From positions 1-64,000 of the forward strand of contig RPFO01000516.1 in the NCBI GenBank assembly GCA_009746045.1: 64,000 nt of DNA. The letters run 5' to 3'. Both the position numbers and the translations under genes were made by a program. The stretch comes from Mesostigma viride. Its lineage: Eukaryota > Streptophyta > Mesostigmatophyceae > Mesostigmatales > Mesostigmataceae. Below are positions 21,265 through 32,542 of this stretch, piece after piece. Each line of letters begins with the position of its first letter. Within the stretch, counting starts at the first letter, position 1. The notes under the pieces were generated by a model. It searched no databases. It had not been told where the DNA came from and saw only the letters and a list, made by a program, of their open reading frames with translations.

Positions 21265-23610
21265 GGGCGTCTTTGGAGCCCAGAAAGCCTGCATGAAACA
21301 TGACGTTCGGGGCAAACGCAAATATATACGAATTATGGGTCTGTCAAGCCTGAAGCAGCCGTGAAATTGGTCGGAAACACGCGGTAGCTCGGGAAAAAAA
21401 ATTGGCAGCGGTAATGAAAAAAGTCGTTCGGTCAAAGTCTTTAGAATTAAAAAATGCGTCGTTCATGACCAATAACCCGATCTTAGGGCGCACTTCATCG
21501 GGAAAATTTTTTGCTGCAGTCAGGTGGGGTCGAGAGAAAATCTGCGAACAAACAAGGACCCACCTTTGAATGGCGCAAGATGCTGTTCGATTCCGCAAAT
21601 TTTATGGCGAAAAAAAAATACTGGTGGATCGAATAACACCGTAGGAGGATGAGCGTAAAATTTCAGCCTTGATAATGCCTTTTTACACGCCCAGCATCGC
21701 CTGCCAGACCGCCATGCCAGTCGCCCGGAATTCGGTCACCGTCGTGCACCCGCACACCAAAATTCGCATTTCGCGCCACTTTTCGCCGGGGTACCGCTTA
21801 CGAGGGCAGATTTTGGCGGGGCTCGTACCGTTGTGGTCTGACCATGACCGCGATTTCTTGACCCACAAGTCATGCGCTTATTCACAAATGGTTCATGAAA
21901 AAAATCTGGCTTCTTGCACGAGCTATGGGCAACATATGCAGGCTCTGTGAAACAAAACTCAGGCCCATTGGGCCACTGGAGCTATTTTTCATTAGCATCA
22001 CAATTACAACGCAGTACAACGCAGTGGGAAACATGAGAGCCCTTGACAACATTACGCAACGACCCGAGCCCCATAAACGGGGCCATAGTGAGCTTGGAGG
22101 GTCAAAACGTTGAACATAGGCGTTGTATAAGTTATACAGCATCAAACATGCATCAAACATCATGACTGGATGACCTAATATGACTGAATCAGGCAGCCAT
22201 AGCCAAAGCATCATCCACTCTCACAACGTGTTGAGCACATGCCTCGTGGGAATGGAGGTGCTGGGTTTTCATTCCATAACGCGTGCAATACTGAAAGAAA
22301 GAGGCACGTGTAATGCAAGGCTTGGATAGGTTGAGTGATCCATGAGCTTACATGCAGGCAAAGATGACGCTGGAATGCATGCTAGCAAATGGTGGCAAGA
22401 TGCTAACAACACATGATTATACACCATGATTATGGGCACCCAGCTGATCTTCTTGCACAATCAACGCAGTATAAACCATCAACATCCAATCCTCACGATA
22501 TATGCACGGCTTGACGACGTATACAGCACCTACATACTGCACAACTGCAACCTGCTATGGCTGACATGCAAGCAACGTCGAGTAGGATGGCGGTCTTAGA
22601 GAGGCTGGGCAGAGGTCGGTAGAAATAAGTGGAAAACTGGCAGAAACTAGGTAGAAACACGATATACTTACGCCTGCAAGCACTATTGAGCCGGTGGCAG
22701 AGGCCATTTCCAGGAAAATACAGCATACCGTAGCAATAGCCACGGTCACGCCTTACGCTATTTGCAGGCACCATCATGCCCGGAGCTACCCAATAAAAGT
22801 CTGCACAAATCTCGGTTTAGCCGAGAGTCCGGGCGTTCGGAATGAATAAACATGTGTTAAGAAGTCGAAACACCATGGAAATACCAAGCATGGTGCCGCA
22901 GCAGACCCGAGTCTTGACGTAATAATATGTATGCCGGTTTCCAGGGTTTCCGCATGAAAGTTGGGTGAGAAACTGGAAAAAACTACGTTTTCTTTGCCCC
23001 AGTACCTCAACAAACTCGTAGAAACCTAATTATCAACCTTTGAACGCATCATCATGGTCGTGCTACCCAACAGCCACTGAAATTCGCGCGAAAACTGGCG
23101 AGATCTACCTGCCGCCATCGCCGTCGTCTTCACCTTCGTCCCGCGAAAATGCCTGATTTCAGTGGTACATATTTGTTTGCAGCTGTCACAAAAAAAATAC
23201 CAAAAATACCAGGATTTTTTCTTGAATTCTATGAGATGTTTCTGACCTGTCTTGAAAGTTTCAGACCAAAAATCGCATGTTTAATAGGTTTGCCACGTGT
23301 CAGATTACAACGCGATACATCGCGTTCTAACCCTACAACGCGATGTATCGCGTTGTAAAAAAACACGGGTTAAGAAAGGCACCGACTTTTCAAATTGTGC
23401 ATATCTGGCTATGAAATATCATACTAGAACATCGTTTAAAACCACCGGCGTACATTTTTCGCTTGTCGCCTGGCCGATAAGGCAAATTTTTACGGAACAC
23501 ACGTCGCCATGGCCACCTCCGCACGAGGTGTGCGCATTGTGCACCACAATTTCACGGTCCGGGGGTACCGACGGTACCGGCGCGAATTTTTTGGCGCCAA
23601 AAAATTCCGA
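21265..23610. other. right arm of the 8.92-kb element, no gene seen
   Basis: About 2.3 kb upstream of the gene, so it probably carries its promoter. The segment 21837-22200 is repeated at 41717-42102 in the deletion derivative. The segment 23285-23370 has two AACGCGAT(A/G)(C/T)ATCGCGTT palindromes. A GGTACCGACGGTACCGGCGC stretch lies just inside the right end. Confidence 0.55.
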
Positions 23611-23624
23611 TGTGTCATGTCCCC

Positions 23625-23868
23625 ACAACCAGCCATAGCCTTAGCTTAGTCCTTGTACAGCCATGCAACGTCCTGGCTATGATCAGATTACTTGCCCACG
23701 CTCCTTGTTATGCCGTGCTCACATGGGTCTTATATTGCACCCACAGACTGCCGGATCGTTAGCGTGTCCGTTTAGCTAGCGTGCCCGAATGCAGCTGTGG
23801 CATGCCTTAGGCATGAAGGAGACTGGGGATCTCTGCCCTTTCTCCTGTTGTGCACACACAGGGATTAA
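23625..23868. repeat. right copy of 244-bp direct repeat
   Basis: Appears identical to 14461-14704. It starts at the base after the right inverted end of the 8.92-kb element and continues without a break into the rest of the ORF1-only element (AAAAGCACTTTGGTGCTCC). The ancestral target can therefore be reconstructed by removing the element plus one repeat. Confidence 0.95.
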
Positions 23869-23878
23869 AAGCACTTTG

Positions 23879-23931
23879 GTGCTCCGTGACTCCCCAACGG
23901 GAGCACGTGTTTAATGAATTAATTAATTAAC
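23879..23931 (+). other. 3'-terminal hairpin and (TAAT)n tail of ORF1-only element
   Basis: GTGCTCC (23879-23885) pairs with GGAGCAC (23900-23906) around the loop GTGACTCCCCAACG. A TTAATGAATTAATTAATTAA tail follows. The same hairpin and tail occur at 39053-39114 and 41175-41228, which fixes the 3' end of the family. Confidence 0.8.
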
Positions 23932-24650
23932 TATGCAGAGAGCTCCTCTCCTCTGGTGAGAACCCATGCCCTAGCCATTGTTTAGCCATGCATGATCGAT
24001 GATCTTCCACCCTCTGTCGCCTTACACTGTAGGTGCTGGAATACATAGCACTTGGTACAGGTGCACCTTGTGCACCCCGAGCAGGAGTAGTTTACACCCT
24101 ACCTTTGCAGGAGGTCTAGCCCAGAATGTATTTAAAGCCATATGCGCCCCGGCCTTCTTAGGGATATATATCAAGGAGACAACCAGCGCATGCAGGCCAG
24201 AAATCGGGAGAATCCAGACCATGGTAGCTCAAGCCTGCCGTTATCTTGTCCGCGTTTTCGAGTCGTTCAGGATGATGAATATTCTGATCAGGCACTCCGC
24301 AAAGGTGAAAACCATTTGCGTACGTTCAGTGCCGGGCCGCGGAAAACGCGGAAAAACGCGATCTGCAAATGAATCCGACCGGAATCGAACTGGGGACCTC
24401 TCGCACCAACTTTCTGATGAATATGAATGGAGATGGAAATGTGGAGCCTTGTGCGTTGAAATTATGGCTGGCTTACGTGTTATAGAGCGACTAGATGACC
24501 TAGACGGTGGGGGCGAAAATAGCTTGCTTGATCAGGGCGTGTGTTTCGAGCCTAACTGGCCGGGAGTGTCTAGTGGTGAGCACCATTGCTGCGATCTGGG
24601 ATATATATGTTCTACATGTACTCCCAACGGAGATATGTTACAATTTGACT
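23932..24650 (-). mobile_element. leader-type segments of ORF1-only elements, inverted arrangement
   Basis: From 23932 to about 24165 the sequence matches, in minus orientation, the leader seen at 39130-39390 (AGAGAGCTCCTCTCCTCTGG, a GGTGCACC box, GCAGGAGGTCTAGCCCAGAATGT). From 24170 to 24510 it matches 8937-9060 and, inverted, 41232-41430. The block ends with an ATGTACTCCCAACGGAGATATG word at 24615-24636. No protein is encoded. Confidence 0.55.
24283..24414 (-). mobile_element. 132-bp tRNA-derived SINE fragment
   Basis: TGATGAATAT at 24273-24282 and 24415-24424 is a 10-bp target duplication, and the related locus at 9030-9050 lacks the insert. On the minus strand the insert begins with a tRNA 3' half: TTGGTGCGAGAGGTCCCCAG then GTTCGATTCCGGTCGGA. 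This contains a B-box-like GTTCGATTCC (Pol III promoter element). The T-stem does not pair well and the 5' half is missing, so this is not a functional tRNA. Confidence 0.65.
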
Positions 24651-24699
24651 AATTCTTTTAATGATGGATCATGCATCCCGATCATGCGCACACGGGGCG

Positions 24700-25110
24700 A
24701 CATGCATGGGGCCGGAGATGGCCTAGAAGGCCTGCATGCATGACATATATGGGGGGGCCCAGACCCCCCGTTTGCCTCCTACGGCAATGTGGGGCCCTAC
24801 AGGGTCATCCCCTTTGTCTTGAGGAGTTCGGGGCCGGCCATGGGCCCCAAGACGGCGGAGTTTTTCCACGAGTGCTGCCAGGGCCGCGAAGACCGCCTCG
24901 ACCTCGAGGGTCGATCAGACCGCGCCCCGTGGTCTGCCCGCACGTGGTCCTCGTATTGGCGGCAGCGCCTGCCACTCGCCCTCACTCGCCCCGCGGCACT
25001 CGCCGCACGTACCGGGCCGACTTTGTCGCGACCCAGGCGGTCTAGATCCCTCCCAGGCCTGCATGGTGGGCCGGCAGCGATGTTGCTGCGTGTCGTAGTT
25101 TTGTGATGTA
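24700..25110 (+). other. GC-rich open frame of unknown nature
   Basis: A frame from 24789 to 25106 is open for 105 residues (GPKTAEFFHECCQGREDRLD, then WSSYWRQRLPLALTRPAALA). It lacks a clear ATG and family motifs. It follows a GGGGGGGCCCAGACCCCCC palindrome. The Arg/Pro-rich composition comes from high GC. It may be a relic of an element ORF, and I do not assign it a function. Confidence 0.25.
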
Positions 25111-26440
25111 GTTAGTTGTACCTTGGCAGTGCCCTACTAGCCAGTTTGATACTACCAGTTTGACACCTCGAGTTTGATAGTAAGTGAGATAGATCTTAAT
25201 ATTTAAACACAGTCTGGGTTGGTGGAAAAACAGCCATCGTAGTTGTCATGGGTAGTGGCCTGCCACTTCAGTGGGTGCAGAGAGGTTTATCTACATTGAC
25301 GCACCCATCTCAACCATCCAGCTCATGCCACGATGCCATCTTGCACGTTGTCGATGGCAGGTACCGGACGTGACAACCAATATGACACTTGTGCAGGCTA
25401 ATGCCTTTGTCATTGCATGGCCACCAGAACGTGTGTCACAGGCCTCCACAAGAGCATATTTCTGGCCTGCGCTGGTTGTCTCCTTGATATCCTACAATAC
25501 AGCCAAAGACAGGTATCCTACAGTCCTCGATAAGGGTTATATTCCACAGTCCCACAAAGGGGATGTCGGTACCTTCGCATCTTCAATGGAGCATTTTGTA
25601 CAAGACACAAAAGGGGCTCGTCCCATAATCTTCCCTAAGCGAGACTAACCTACTCCCAGCGGGTCAAGGGTTTGCACCCGGGCTGCCAGGCAATCCAAAT
25701 AACATGGTGCTATGATGAGATAATTGCCAGACATAAGCAGATAAATACCACAGAGGGTGAATCAGCCGATCACGCGCATTAGCCCTGTTTGACCGTATAC
25801 CGGTGGCTCGTATGTCATACCCCAGGGTGATAAATACCCTTGTCCATGCAGCCAGGAGGATAAACCTCCGGATTCCCAGCACATGCCAGCCCGCGATGCT
25901 AGTAATTGCGACCTGCCCAACCATAAAATCCATAAATAAGCAACACCTAGAGGCTGGGAGCTCCCCCCCCCCCCCCCCCCCCTGCCCCCCCCGGTGTTGG
26001 CTCCCACGCCCTCAGCGACTCCGAGCATAAGGCCATGATTGACTGACCCACCGCAACTCCCAACTCGGACAGCTTGTTGCGGGCAGGCAACTTCAAACGG
26101 CGCAACAGCTAGTAACCAACATCCAATCGCTGAGCAGCCAATGACGGGCGCCCTCTGATTGGCTGCCCACAAATCATGGGCCGACTAGGGCCGAATGATC
26201 AATAATACATCCCCATATTCCTGACCTGGCCGGGACCGATCCCGTGTCCGGGGATTATCTCCTGCCCGAAGAGGGTAGCCAGGTCTCGGCGTCCCCTGTT
26301 CAAAAAAAAAGAAAGTCAGGCAGGCAGCTCGCTTACTAGGCAGGCAGCTCGCTAGGGGAGGAGCACCCATTTCGCCAGCCTATGCGAGGGCGAGCCCCTG
26401 AAGTAGGAGACGGAATTAGCCAGGGGGAATTTCCCTTGCC
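25111..26440. other. unannotated stretch with a poly(C) run
   Basis: A plus-strand frame at 25271-25648 is open for 125 residues (FIYIDAPISTIQLMPRCHLA) without recognisable domains. A C-run lies at about 25962-25990. A short duplicated word, CAGGCAGGCAGCTCGCT, is at 26320-26355. No supported gene. Confidence 0.35.
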
Positions 26441-26499
26441 CTAACATGCAGGTGGCACCAAGCGTGACCAAGGATTACCCAACCGTAGGAGATTGCCCA

Positions 26500-26710
26500 C
26501 AGCTGGACAAGAGCTGGCCCTCAGCTGGACACGAGCTTTGCCCATGGCTGGACAAGAGCTGGCCCTCAGCTGGACACGAGCTTTGCCCATGGCTGGACAA
26601 GAGCTGGCCCTCAGCTGGACACGAGCTTTGCCTACGGCTGGACAAGAGCTGGCCCTCAGCTGGACACGAGCTTTGGCCACGGCTGGACAAGAGCTGGCCC
26701 AACGTCTCAC
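26500..26710. repeat. 45-bp minisatellite, about 4.5 units
   Basis: Unit: GGCTGGACAAGAGCTGGCCC then TCAGCTGGACACGAGCTTTG then CCCAT. The 45-bp period is a multiple of 3, so frames on both strands stay open and give 15-residue repeats. I treat these as non-genic. The array sits about 270 bp beyond the 3' end of the IQ-motif gene. Confidence 0.88.
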
Positions 26711-26983
26711 CAAGTGCAAATGGAAGTCTCTCTCGCTGGTGCCAACCCCCTCGCTGGAAGCCAACCCGTTTAGTAGGGCCGCTCCTGCGAACACTCTCGC
26801 TAGGGCCACCCCTGAACCGCCCGCACCATCCAAAGCTCCCCCCCAGCATGCCCCGAGCTTGATCAAAGCGCAGAGCATGCCCGAAGCGCACATGCAAGCT
26901 TCGCGGCTCAGCATGCGAGCAAGCTCCTCTAGCTAAAGCCACGTTGCGCCTCTCGCTAGGGCCATTCCTTGCGAACGCGCTGG

Positions 26984-28517
26984 TTAGGGCCGCTCCTGAA
27001 TCGCCCGCATGCGCGCACTCTTCCGTGCCAGCTCGGGCGAGAGATGGAACACGGGTACCTGCTGCGGCATGTGCTGCAGCGCTGCCAGCTCCTCCAGGTG
27101 GGCTCGCCGCCATGCGCGCACCCTCTCCTTGCGATCCGTGGCGAGTGCCGCGTCGTGGGCTGCCTCCCGCGCACGCTGGTGGTGGTGCGCCGCCATCGAC
27201 GCAGGGTCCCTGCCTCCACTCATGTTCCTGCGGTGTGCCGCCACCACCGCTACTGCCCCGGCGGTCGCCGCCGCCACATCGCTTCTGTCGTTCCCCAGCC
27301 CCAGCGCCTTCATGCGTTGCTCCACGCAGTTGGAATGGCACGAGGTTCCCCGCTCGAATTGCCGTGGGGTCAACCGAGGGGGGAAGTCTGGCTCCTCGTC
27401 CGAGGCCCCGAGCGAGCGCCCCGGTTGCCGGGAGGTCTGGGACGGGTACAGGACATGGGTCGGTTGCAGGGAGTGGGACCGGTAGCCGGGGTCCCTGCGG
27501 GGGCTCCGGTCAGCCAGTTTGCGGGGGTGGGCGGGGGGGGAGCGCTTTGCGCCCCCCCGGGCGGAGCTCTTTGCGGCTGCGCTGTTGGCCTTGTGGACGG
27601 CGAGCCCGCCCACGAGGCGGCGCTGTCGGCGTGCCAGCCACTTGCGGAAGTGCCGCTGGATGACCACGGCCGCCTTGATGATCTTGCGGTTGTGCTTGAA
27701 GCGCGCGACGGAGCTGTCGAGCAGGCGCGCGTGGAACTCGCGGTCCTGCTGGCGCCGCAACGCCTCGCGCTGGATTGCCCGCGCCGCCAGCTGCTCGTGT
27801 TGCGCGTTCCAGGCTGCGTACACGGGGGAGGAGCGCCACTCCTTGAGGAGGTCAGCCGCCGAGGGGCGCGAGGGGGGGGGGGGGGTTGGTTGGTGAGCTG
27901 GCGATCTCACGAGAGGTCAAGTAACCGGGCGAGCCCGGGTGCACGTGCCGGTGGTACCGCGGGGTGTAGAAATGCTGCCCGTTGCTGAGGATGTGGAGGT
28001 TGTGGCCGGGAATGGAGGGGGGCGAGGGGGACCTGCGCGGCGCCCGGTCGGTTTGAGACCCGGATTGGCCTGTCCCGCCGTAGATGTCGAGTGCTGGTGT
28101 CGTGCTGGGCCTCCTGGAGTCGCCGACGCTGTAGGCGGAGGGGTAATACGCAGCATTGCCGCTGCTCTCTGCAAGCGACCCTCGGTGGAAGCCAGGATGT
28201 TGCCCATGTGGCATGCACGGCGGATGCGGCTCGGCAAGTTGCGTGGATTGGTGGAGAGGGCTGCAACCGTCTGCCTTACCAAGGGAACGGCTGGAATTCG
28301 AAAAGCCATTCTCCGTCTCCGGATTTCCCTCAAACGCTCGTGCTGCTCTCTTCGGGCGCGGGGAAAGGAAGGGCCGAACGCCATGTTGCGGATTTTCCCA
28401 AGGGCGCGGGCTGCCCTTCATGTCATGTTTAAAACTCCAGAGACTGGCATCTCGTTGGCATCCACCAGCCTCTGAACCGCGCTCCGAATCGTAGTTGTGT
28501 GATGAAAAGTTTGTCAT
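26984..28517 (-). CDS. IQ-motif protein (probable host gene)
   Basis: Begins at ATG 28517 (MTNFSSHNYDSERG) and reads as one intronless protein of about 510 residues. This needs one frame change at the G14/C14 run near 27871-27884. The N-terminal 200 residues are Ser/Pro/His-rich and look disordered. After the run come AADLLKEWRSSPVYAAWNAQ, a helical Arg/Gln stretch and AVVIQRHFRKWLARRQ. The last is a textbook IQ motif (IQxxxRxxxxR), so calmodulin or a myosin-type light chain is the likely partner. A basic Ser/Arg region and a long helix (HHHQRAREAAHDAALATDRK) close the protein at 26984. Two open frames joined at a homopolymer favour a real gene with a sequence error or a hypervariable run. 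I cannot name the family. Confidence 0.65.
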
Positions 28518-29268
28518 TCATTCGTTTGCTGATTCCCAGGGGTGTACAGGAAAGAAACAAACTCCCGTTTAGATGCCAAGACAAAAAAGTGCCATTGATC
28601 CGCCGCTCAATCGATGACTGAAACGATCCTGATTGTTGTCCATCGCGAATTGCCCTGGATATCGTCACACTATTATAGATCGAGCAGCTCAATAAAATTT
28701 TGCGCATTTACGGATTATTGCCGCTCAATGTACAGCCCGCTTGGCAAATTTGGCATTTGCCCCTGATTTGCCCAGGTTTGGCCCGAGCCGTAAGTACACG
28801 TGCGCCCACGTTTTCGTATCCGTTCCAATACACCGCTTCGCTACTTACGCAATCACCTATTTGTCCTGTCGGACAACCAGCGCAGGAATAAACTCAACTC
28901 AACTCAAGTAATACCTATAATGGGATCAGAGGGGGTTCCTGCGGCTTCCCTCGGTTCATGCCTCATGCTGCGCAAAATCAGAATCATTCTCTGAGTTGAG
29001 TCACTTGCTGGTGCTTGATGAGTGACATGACTCAATGACACGTGATGTGATCGGTGGCAATCAGTCAGTCAGTCAGTTTGTCAGTGACCATGTGATCATG
29101 ACATGTTGTTATTGTTGGGTTAACAACAACAGGCCAGTAATCGGTAAAAGTAGTAGCGACAAATAAGAGGTATTTACTTAGCTACGGAAGAATCTTTCCA
29201 GAGGCGAGCTGTGACGTCATGCCTGTTCTATGCTCTATCCCTGTTCCTCGCACATGTTGCTCGAACTT
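28518..29268. other. intergenic, upstream of the IQ gene
   Basis: Probably carries the IQ-gene promoter. Contains CAACTCAACTCAA at 28891-28903, an AGTCAGTCAGTCAGT run near 29065 and a GTTGTTATTGTTGGGTTAACAACAAC inverted word near 29105. No gene seen. Confidence 0.45.
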
Positions 29269-29368
29269 GGCAAGGAGCCAACTTTTTCCAGGTAAATAGG
29301 TGTACGTTTATTCCAAATATAGCCAGTAGGTAATCCCTGCTAAGCCTAGGGTATCAAGATGTCAGTGG

Positions 29369-30767
29369 CTAAAACGGAGCCTTACTAGACCACGGAAGCC
29401 ACTGGACTTCTAATGGGTTGTCATTGGGCATGTGGGTAAAGATCCTGTTTTTGCCCATGAGGTCATGAAAGATCTCAAGTGGGCTGGGCTTATCCTGGTC
29501 CGCGCCAGGGTCCCAGATTTTGTTGTGTTCATTTGCAACCATCCAGTAGCGTCGCATGCCGGAGTTCCATAGGTAAATGAAGCGTGAGAGAACCCCAGCT
29601 TTGTCGAAAACTGTGCGCCTATTGAACACCACATCGTTTCGCACCGTCCAGATTGTATATAACATGCATGTGCGGAGCCAGATCCACGCTTGTTGTGAAA
29701 AGGTGAGCTCAAGGCCAGGGGTGCCAGTGATGCCAAAGATAATTGAGGGGGTAGACACCGGTATGATAGGCTCAGACGTCCAGGCTGCCCATAAACCAAT
29801 CAACCGGCAGGTCCAAACTCCCTGGAGGTTACACCATAAAAATCGGTGTTCCACAGTTTCAGTGGGGTTGGTACATAAACATGTAGCAGGGTGTTGAAAT
29901 CGCCGGTGGAGGATCTCCCCGACCCCGATGGACCGGTGCATCAAGAGGTGTTGTACGTCGGTCGCGCGGCGATCAATCAACGGGTGGTCAGCGGCGAGGG
30001 TGATGTTGCGGACCCAGGTGTGGCCAGGCCACTCAGTAGCGCCCCAGCGTGTCCGTCCAGGGTGGAATTGATGGTTTTTATGCAAGAGCATTGTGTAGCC
30101 CCACTCTGCCGTGTACTCGTAAAGGCCTTTTACAGTTCTGCTGTCACCCTGATTTAGCACCCAGCCAAATTCCACTGGATCCAATGACAACATGTCCAGG
30201 CGGGTTGATCCCACATGTAGCCAAATAATAGCAGCGTCTGGAAGGTTGGGGTTGGGTTGGTATACACATGATTGTTCAAGGGACCAAGGTACAACCCGAA
30301 TCCGGTGGCATAGCTGGGTGGGGAGGAACACCACTGCAGTTGTAAGTTGAGCCAGACAGCCATTGTGGCCGCTCAGCGGCGCCAGTAGTTGAACGTGCAG
30401 GGTTCCAAGGGGGAGTTCTGCGATCACCTTCCCCGAGCATGTTGCGGTCGTGCTGTATGGACAAAAGCAGCACCATTCACCAGCTTTATAGGGGGCACGG
30501 GGAGAAGTCATGAGTGTGTGCCAGCGGCCCGGGGGTATGGCTTGTACTAGCGCGGCCCAGGCAGCCGGCATAAGTAGGCATATTGGGGACCCAAGCAGCC
30601 AGTTCGTTATATGTTAAGAGGCGGTAGCAGTCACCGTGGAGAATATACAGGTGGAGAATAGTTGTTACAGGGTGGGGGGATGTTATGAAGCCTTCATAGG
30701 GGTTAGGGCCACTTAAGCATCCAAAGGGGCGATTAAGGGGGTTGAGGTATATATCATTAAAGAATAG
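29369..30767 (-). pseudogene. LINE ORF2 C-terminal part
   Basis: Continues the ORF2 protein after the nested element. Includes WLHVGSTRLDMLSLDPVEFG, LLMHRSIGVGEILHRRF and the zinc-binding segment CLCTNPTETVEHRFLWC, colinear with 5877-7000. A frame change near 30560 separates it from the part ending at the insertion. It ends at 29369 with VQWLPWSSKAPF, matching VQWLPWSQGAPY of the other LINE copy. Confidence 0.82.
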
Positions 30768-32542
30768 TGTCCATCTTCCCAGTAAAAGTCCTAAATTTAG
30801 GACCAAGTGGAATTAAAAATATATATATGCAAACATTAAAATTTGACCCTGGCATTCGTGCCCATGACAGATAACACACTTTTTTAGTTTCTATCAAAAA
30901 CCTGGGGTCAAATAATTACATTTAGTGCATGAATGGGCCCTGCCACCTGCCAGACCTCAAAGCGCGAATTTGGCCAAAATGTGGGTTTTAGGACCATTAG
31001 GACCAATTATTGTCAACGCATGACCATGCTATCCACACGGTCCCTTGAGCATCTTACAAGCGCTAGGGGACCCTACGAGGCCTTGGGATGGCGGGGCAGC
31101 GTATAACAAGGCCATACCCTGCTGTGGCTGCCTCTATATATACGCGTGATTAACGGTGTCACAGATGGTGCAGGTAATGCAATATAGGGTTGCATGGTTG
31201 CTGAGGTTGCCCGGCTTGAACATGGCCCACCCCTTGCGGTAAACTTTCTCTAAGCATATGCCAAACCTTCTTTGACATCACGGACATGCTGGCCACCACC
31301 CAGCGATGAAAAAACATTGCATTTGCATTGCAACTAACACATGAATGCAGCCAAATCAAGTTACAAAACAACGTTGTGCTAACATGCAACGCTTTGTGAG
31401 CGAATTCAGGGTGCATGTAACACGTAAACCATACTGTACATACTGTCTGAGAACACCCTGAACGACTGCAGGCCATAGGACCATGGTTTATAACTAACAC
31501 ATGAGTAAAACTGCTCTTACGCATGTGTGTTTTAGCTGCAGCGGACGACGAAGATAGAGACGTAAAAAATTGTATGACGTAAACCAACTATGTGTGACAG
31601 TTATGTGCACAGAGAGCGTCCCCTCTTTTTAGGCATAGCTGGCTGACTCAAAACACCACGACAGCGTTGCCAGTTACACTCATGATCTAGGACAACCCGG
31701 CACTTACCTGCTACTTACGTCGCCTCATTCCAGATGGTTGCAAAAAAGTCGCTGAAATCCGCAGCGAGGTCAGCTTTCCGAGAGCTGAGCGCACCAAAGC
31801 TGGCCAACCGGTTCGACAATGATATAAACCACGCTTGTGCTGCGTTCTAGGTCCAAGAAATACCGAAAGTGAAGACCTATAAGGTGCGCTCGCTGCCCAG
31901 CCTGAACGTCCCTAAAACATGGTCGACAATGGAAATCGGGCAAGAATATCACGGCCCAGGCGCTCCCATGTCAAATACTCCGTTTCTAAACTCCAGACTA
32001 TAATAAAAATCGTCCACAAAAATTTCCTGGCTTGATTCGCACCACCATTGCTAATACACTAACATGTTTGTGCCAAAATCTACCCTCCGCGAGCAGGCGA
32101 TCTGCGACCCATTTGTGTTGTGCCGCTGTGATACAGCGCTACACATAAAAACTTGCGCAGAAAATATTCACAGCCTTTAAGCATAACTAACAACCTTTCG
32201 TTTTTGCTACTGGGCGCCCGAAATGATAAACGCACGTGAAAACGCCGGCCACGATTGTCAGGTCGCCATATCCACCTCACTTCATTCCCGCACCCACTTT
32301 TTCGCTCCAAAATCGGTTATATTTTTGGTCGAGGTACCTACTTTCCCGCCATTATACCTGGTACCCGGGTACGGAATCCGGGTACCATGTGCCGGTACCA
32401 CGGGTCGGGTACATCATGCCGGGTACGGTCCACATGGGGTACGGTCCATATAGTGACCCCCCCCCCCCGGTACCTCGGTTATAGTGACCACTAGGACGAT
32501 TTAGGACAAAGTCCTAAATTTAGGACCGTGGGATGATTAACA
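30768..32542 (-). mobile_element. 1775-bp inverted-repeat element, copy 1
   Basis: Flanked by ATAG at 30764-30767 and 32543-32546 (4-bp target duplication), and removal restores the LINE. The ends are imperfect inverted repeats (TGTCCATCTTCCCAG and, complemented, TGTTAATCATCCCACG). Each is followed by the 16-bp palindrome GTCCTAAATTTAGGAC (30788-30803, 32511-32526). Inside are a GGTACC-rich stretch (32330-32450), a C-run and a 142-residue frame at 31159-31587. A nearly identical inverted copy lies at 42110-43882. It is probably a non-autonomous DNA transposon. Confidence 0.88.

Larger units (their letters stand above)
14705..23624 (-). mobile_element. 8.92-kb inverted-repeat element with RAG1/Transib-like gene
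   Basis: The ends are perfect 15-bp inverted repeats (GGGGACATGACACAT at 14705-14719, complement at 23610-23624). They directly abut the two copies of the 244-bp repeat. The interior has about 3 kb of AT-rich non-coding DNA (14720-17750), a minus-strand transposase-like gene (17753-21264) and 2.3 kb of leader (21265-23610). Subterminal AACGCGAT/ATCGCGTT palindromes occur near 16371 and twice near 23308-23357. An internal-deletion derivative is at 38655-42105 and a diverged gene copy at 49568-52225. The size, the ends and the gene together support an autonomous DNA transposon of a kind I cannot name. Confidence 0.8.

Noticed and set aside
24375..24500. Intact tRNA gene on the minus strand
   Set aside because: Only a 3' half with a B-box-like word is inside the insert, and the T-stem does not pair. 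The A-box-like part lies outside the insertion.
26475..27341. 288-codon minus-strand frame overlapping the IQ gene
   Set aside because: It is an alternate frame of the GC-rich IQ gene and the 45-bp minisatellite; the frame with the IQ motif is better supported.
31159..31587. 142-codon frame in the 1775-bp element as a gene
   Set aside because: It is conserved between the two copies only because the copies are almost identical; there are no motifs and no good start.
30768..32542. Solo LTR (TG...CA ends)
   Set aside because: The element does start TG and end CA, but the ends are inverted repeats over about 36 bp with the same subterminal palindrome. That fits a DNA element better than an LTR.
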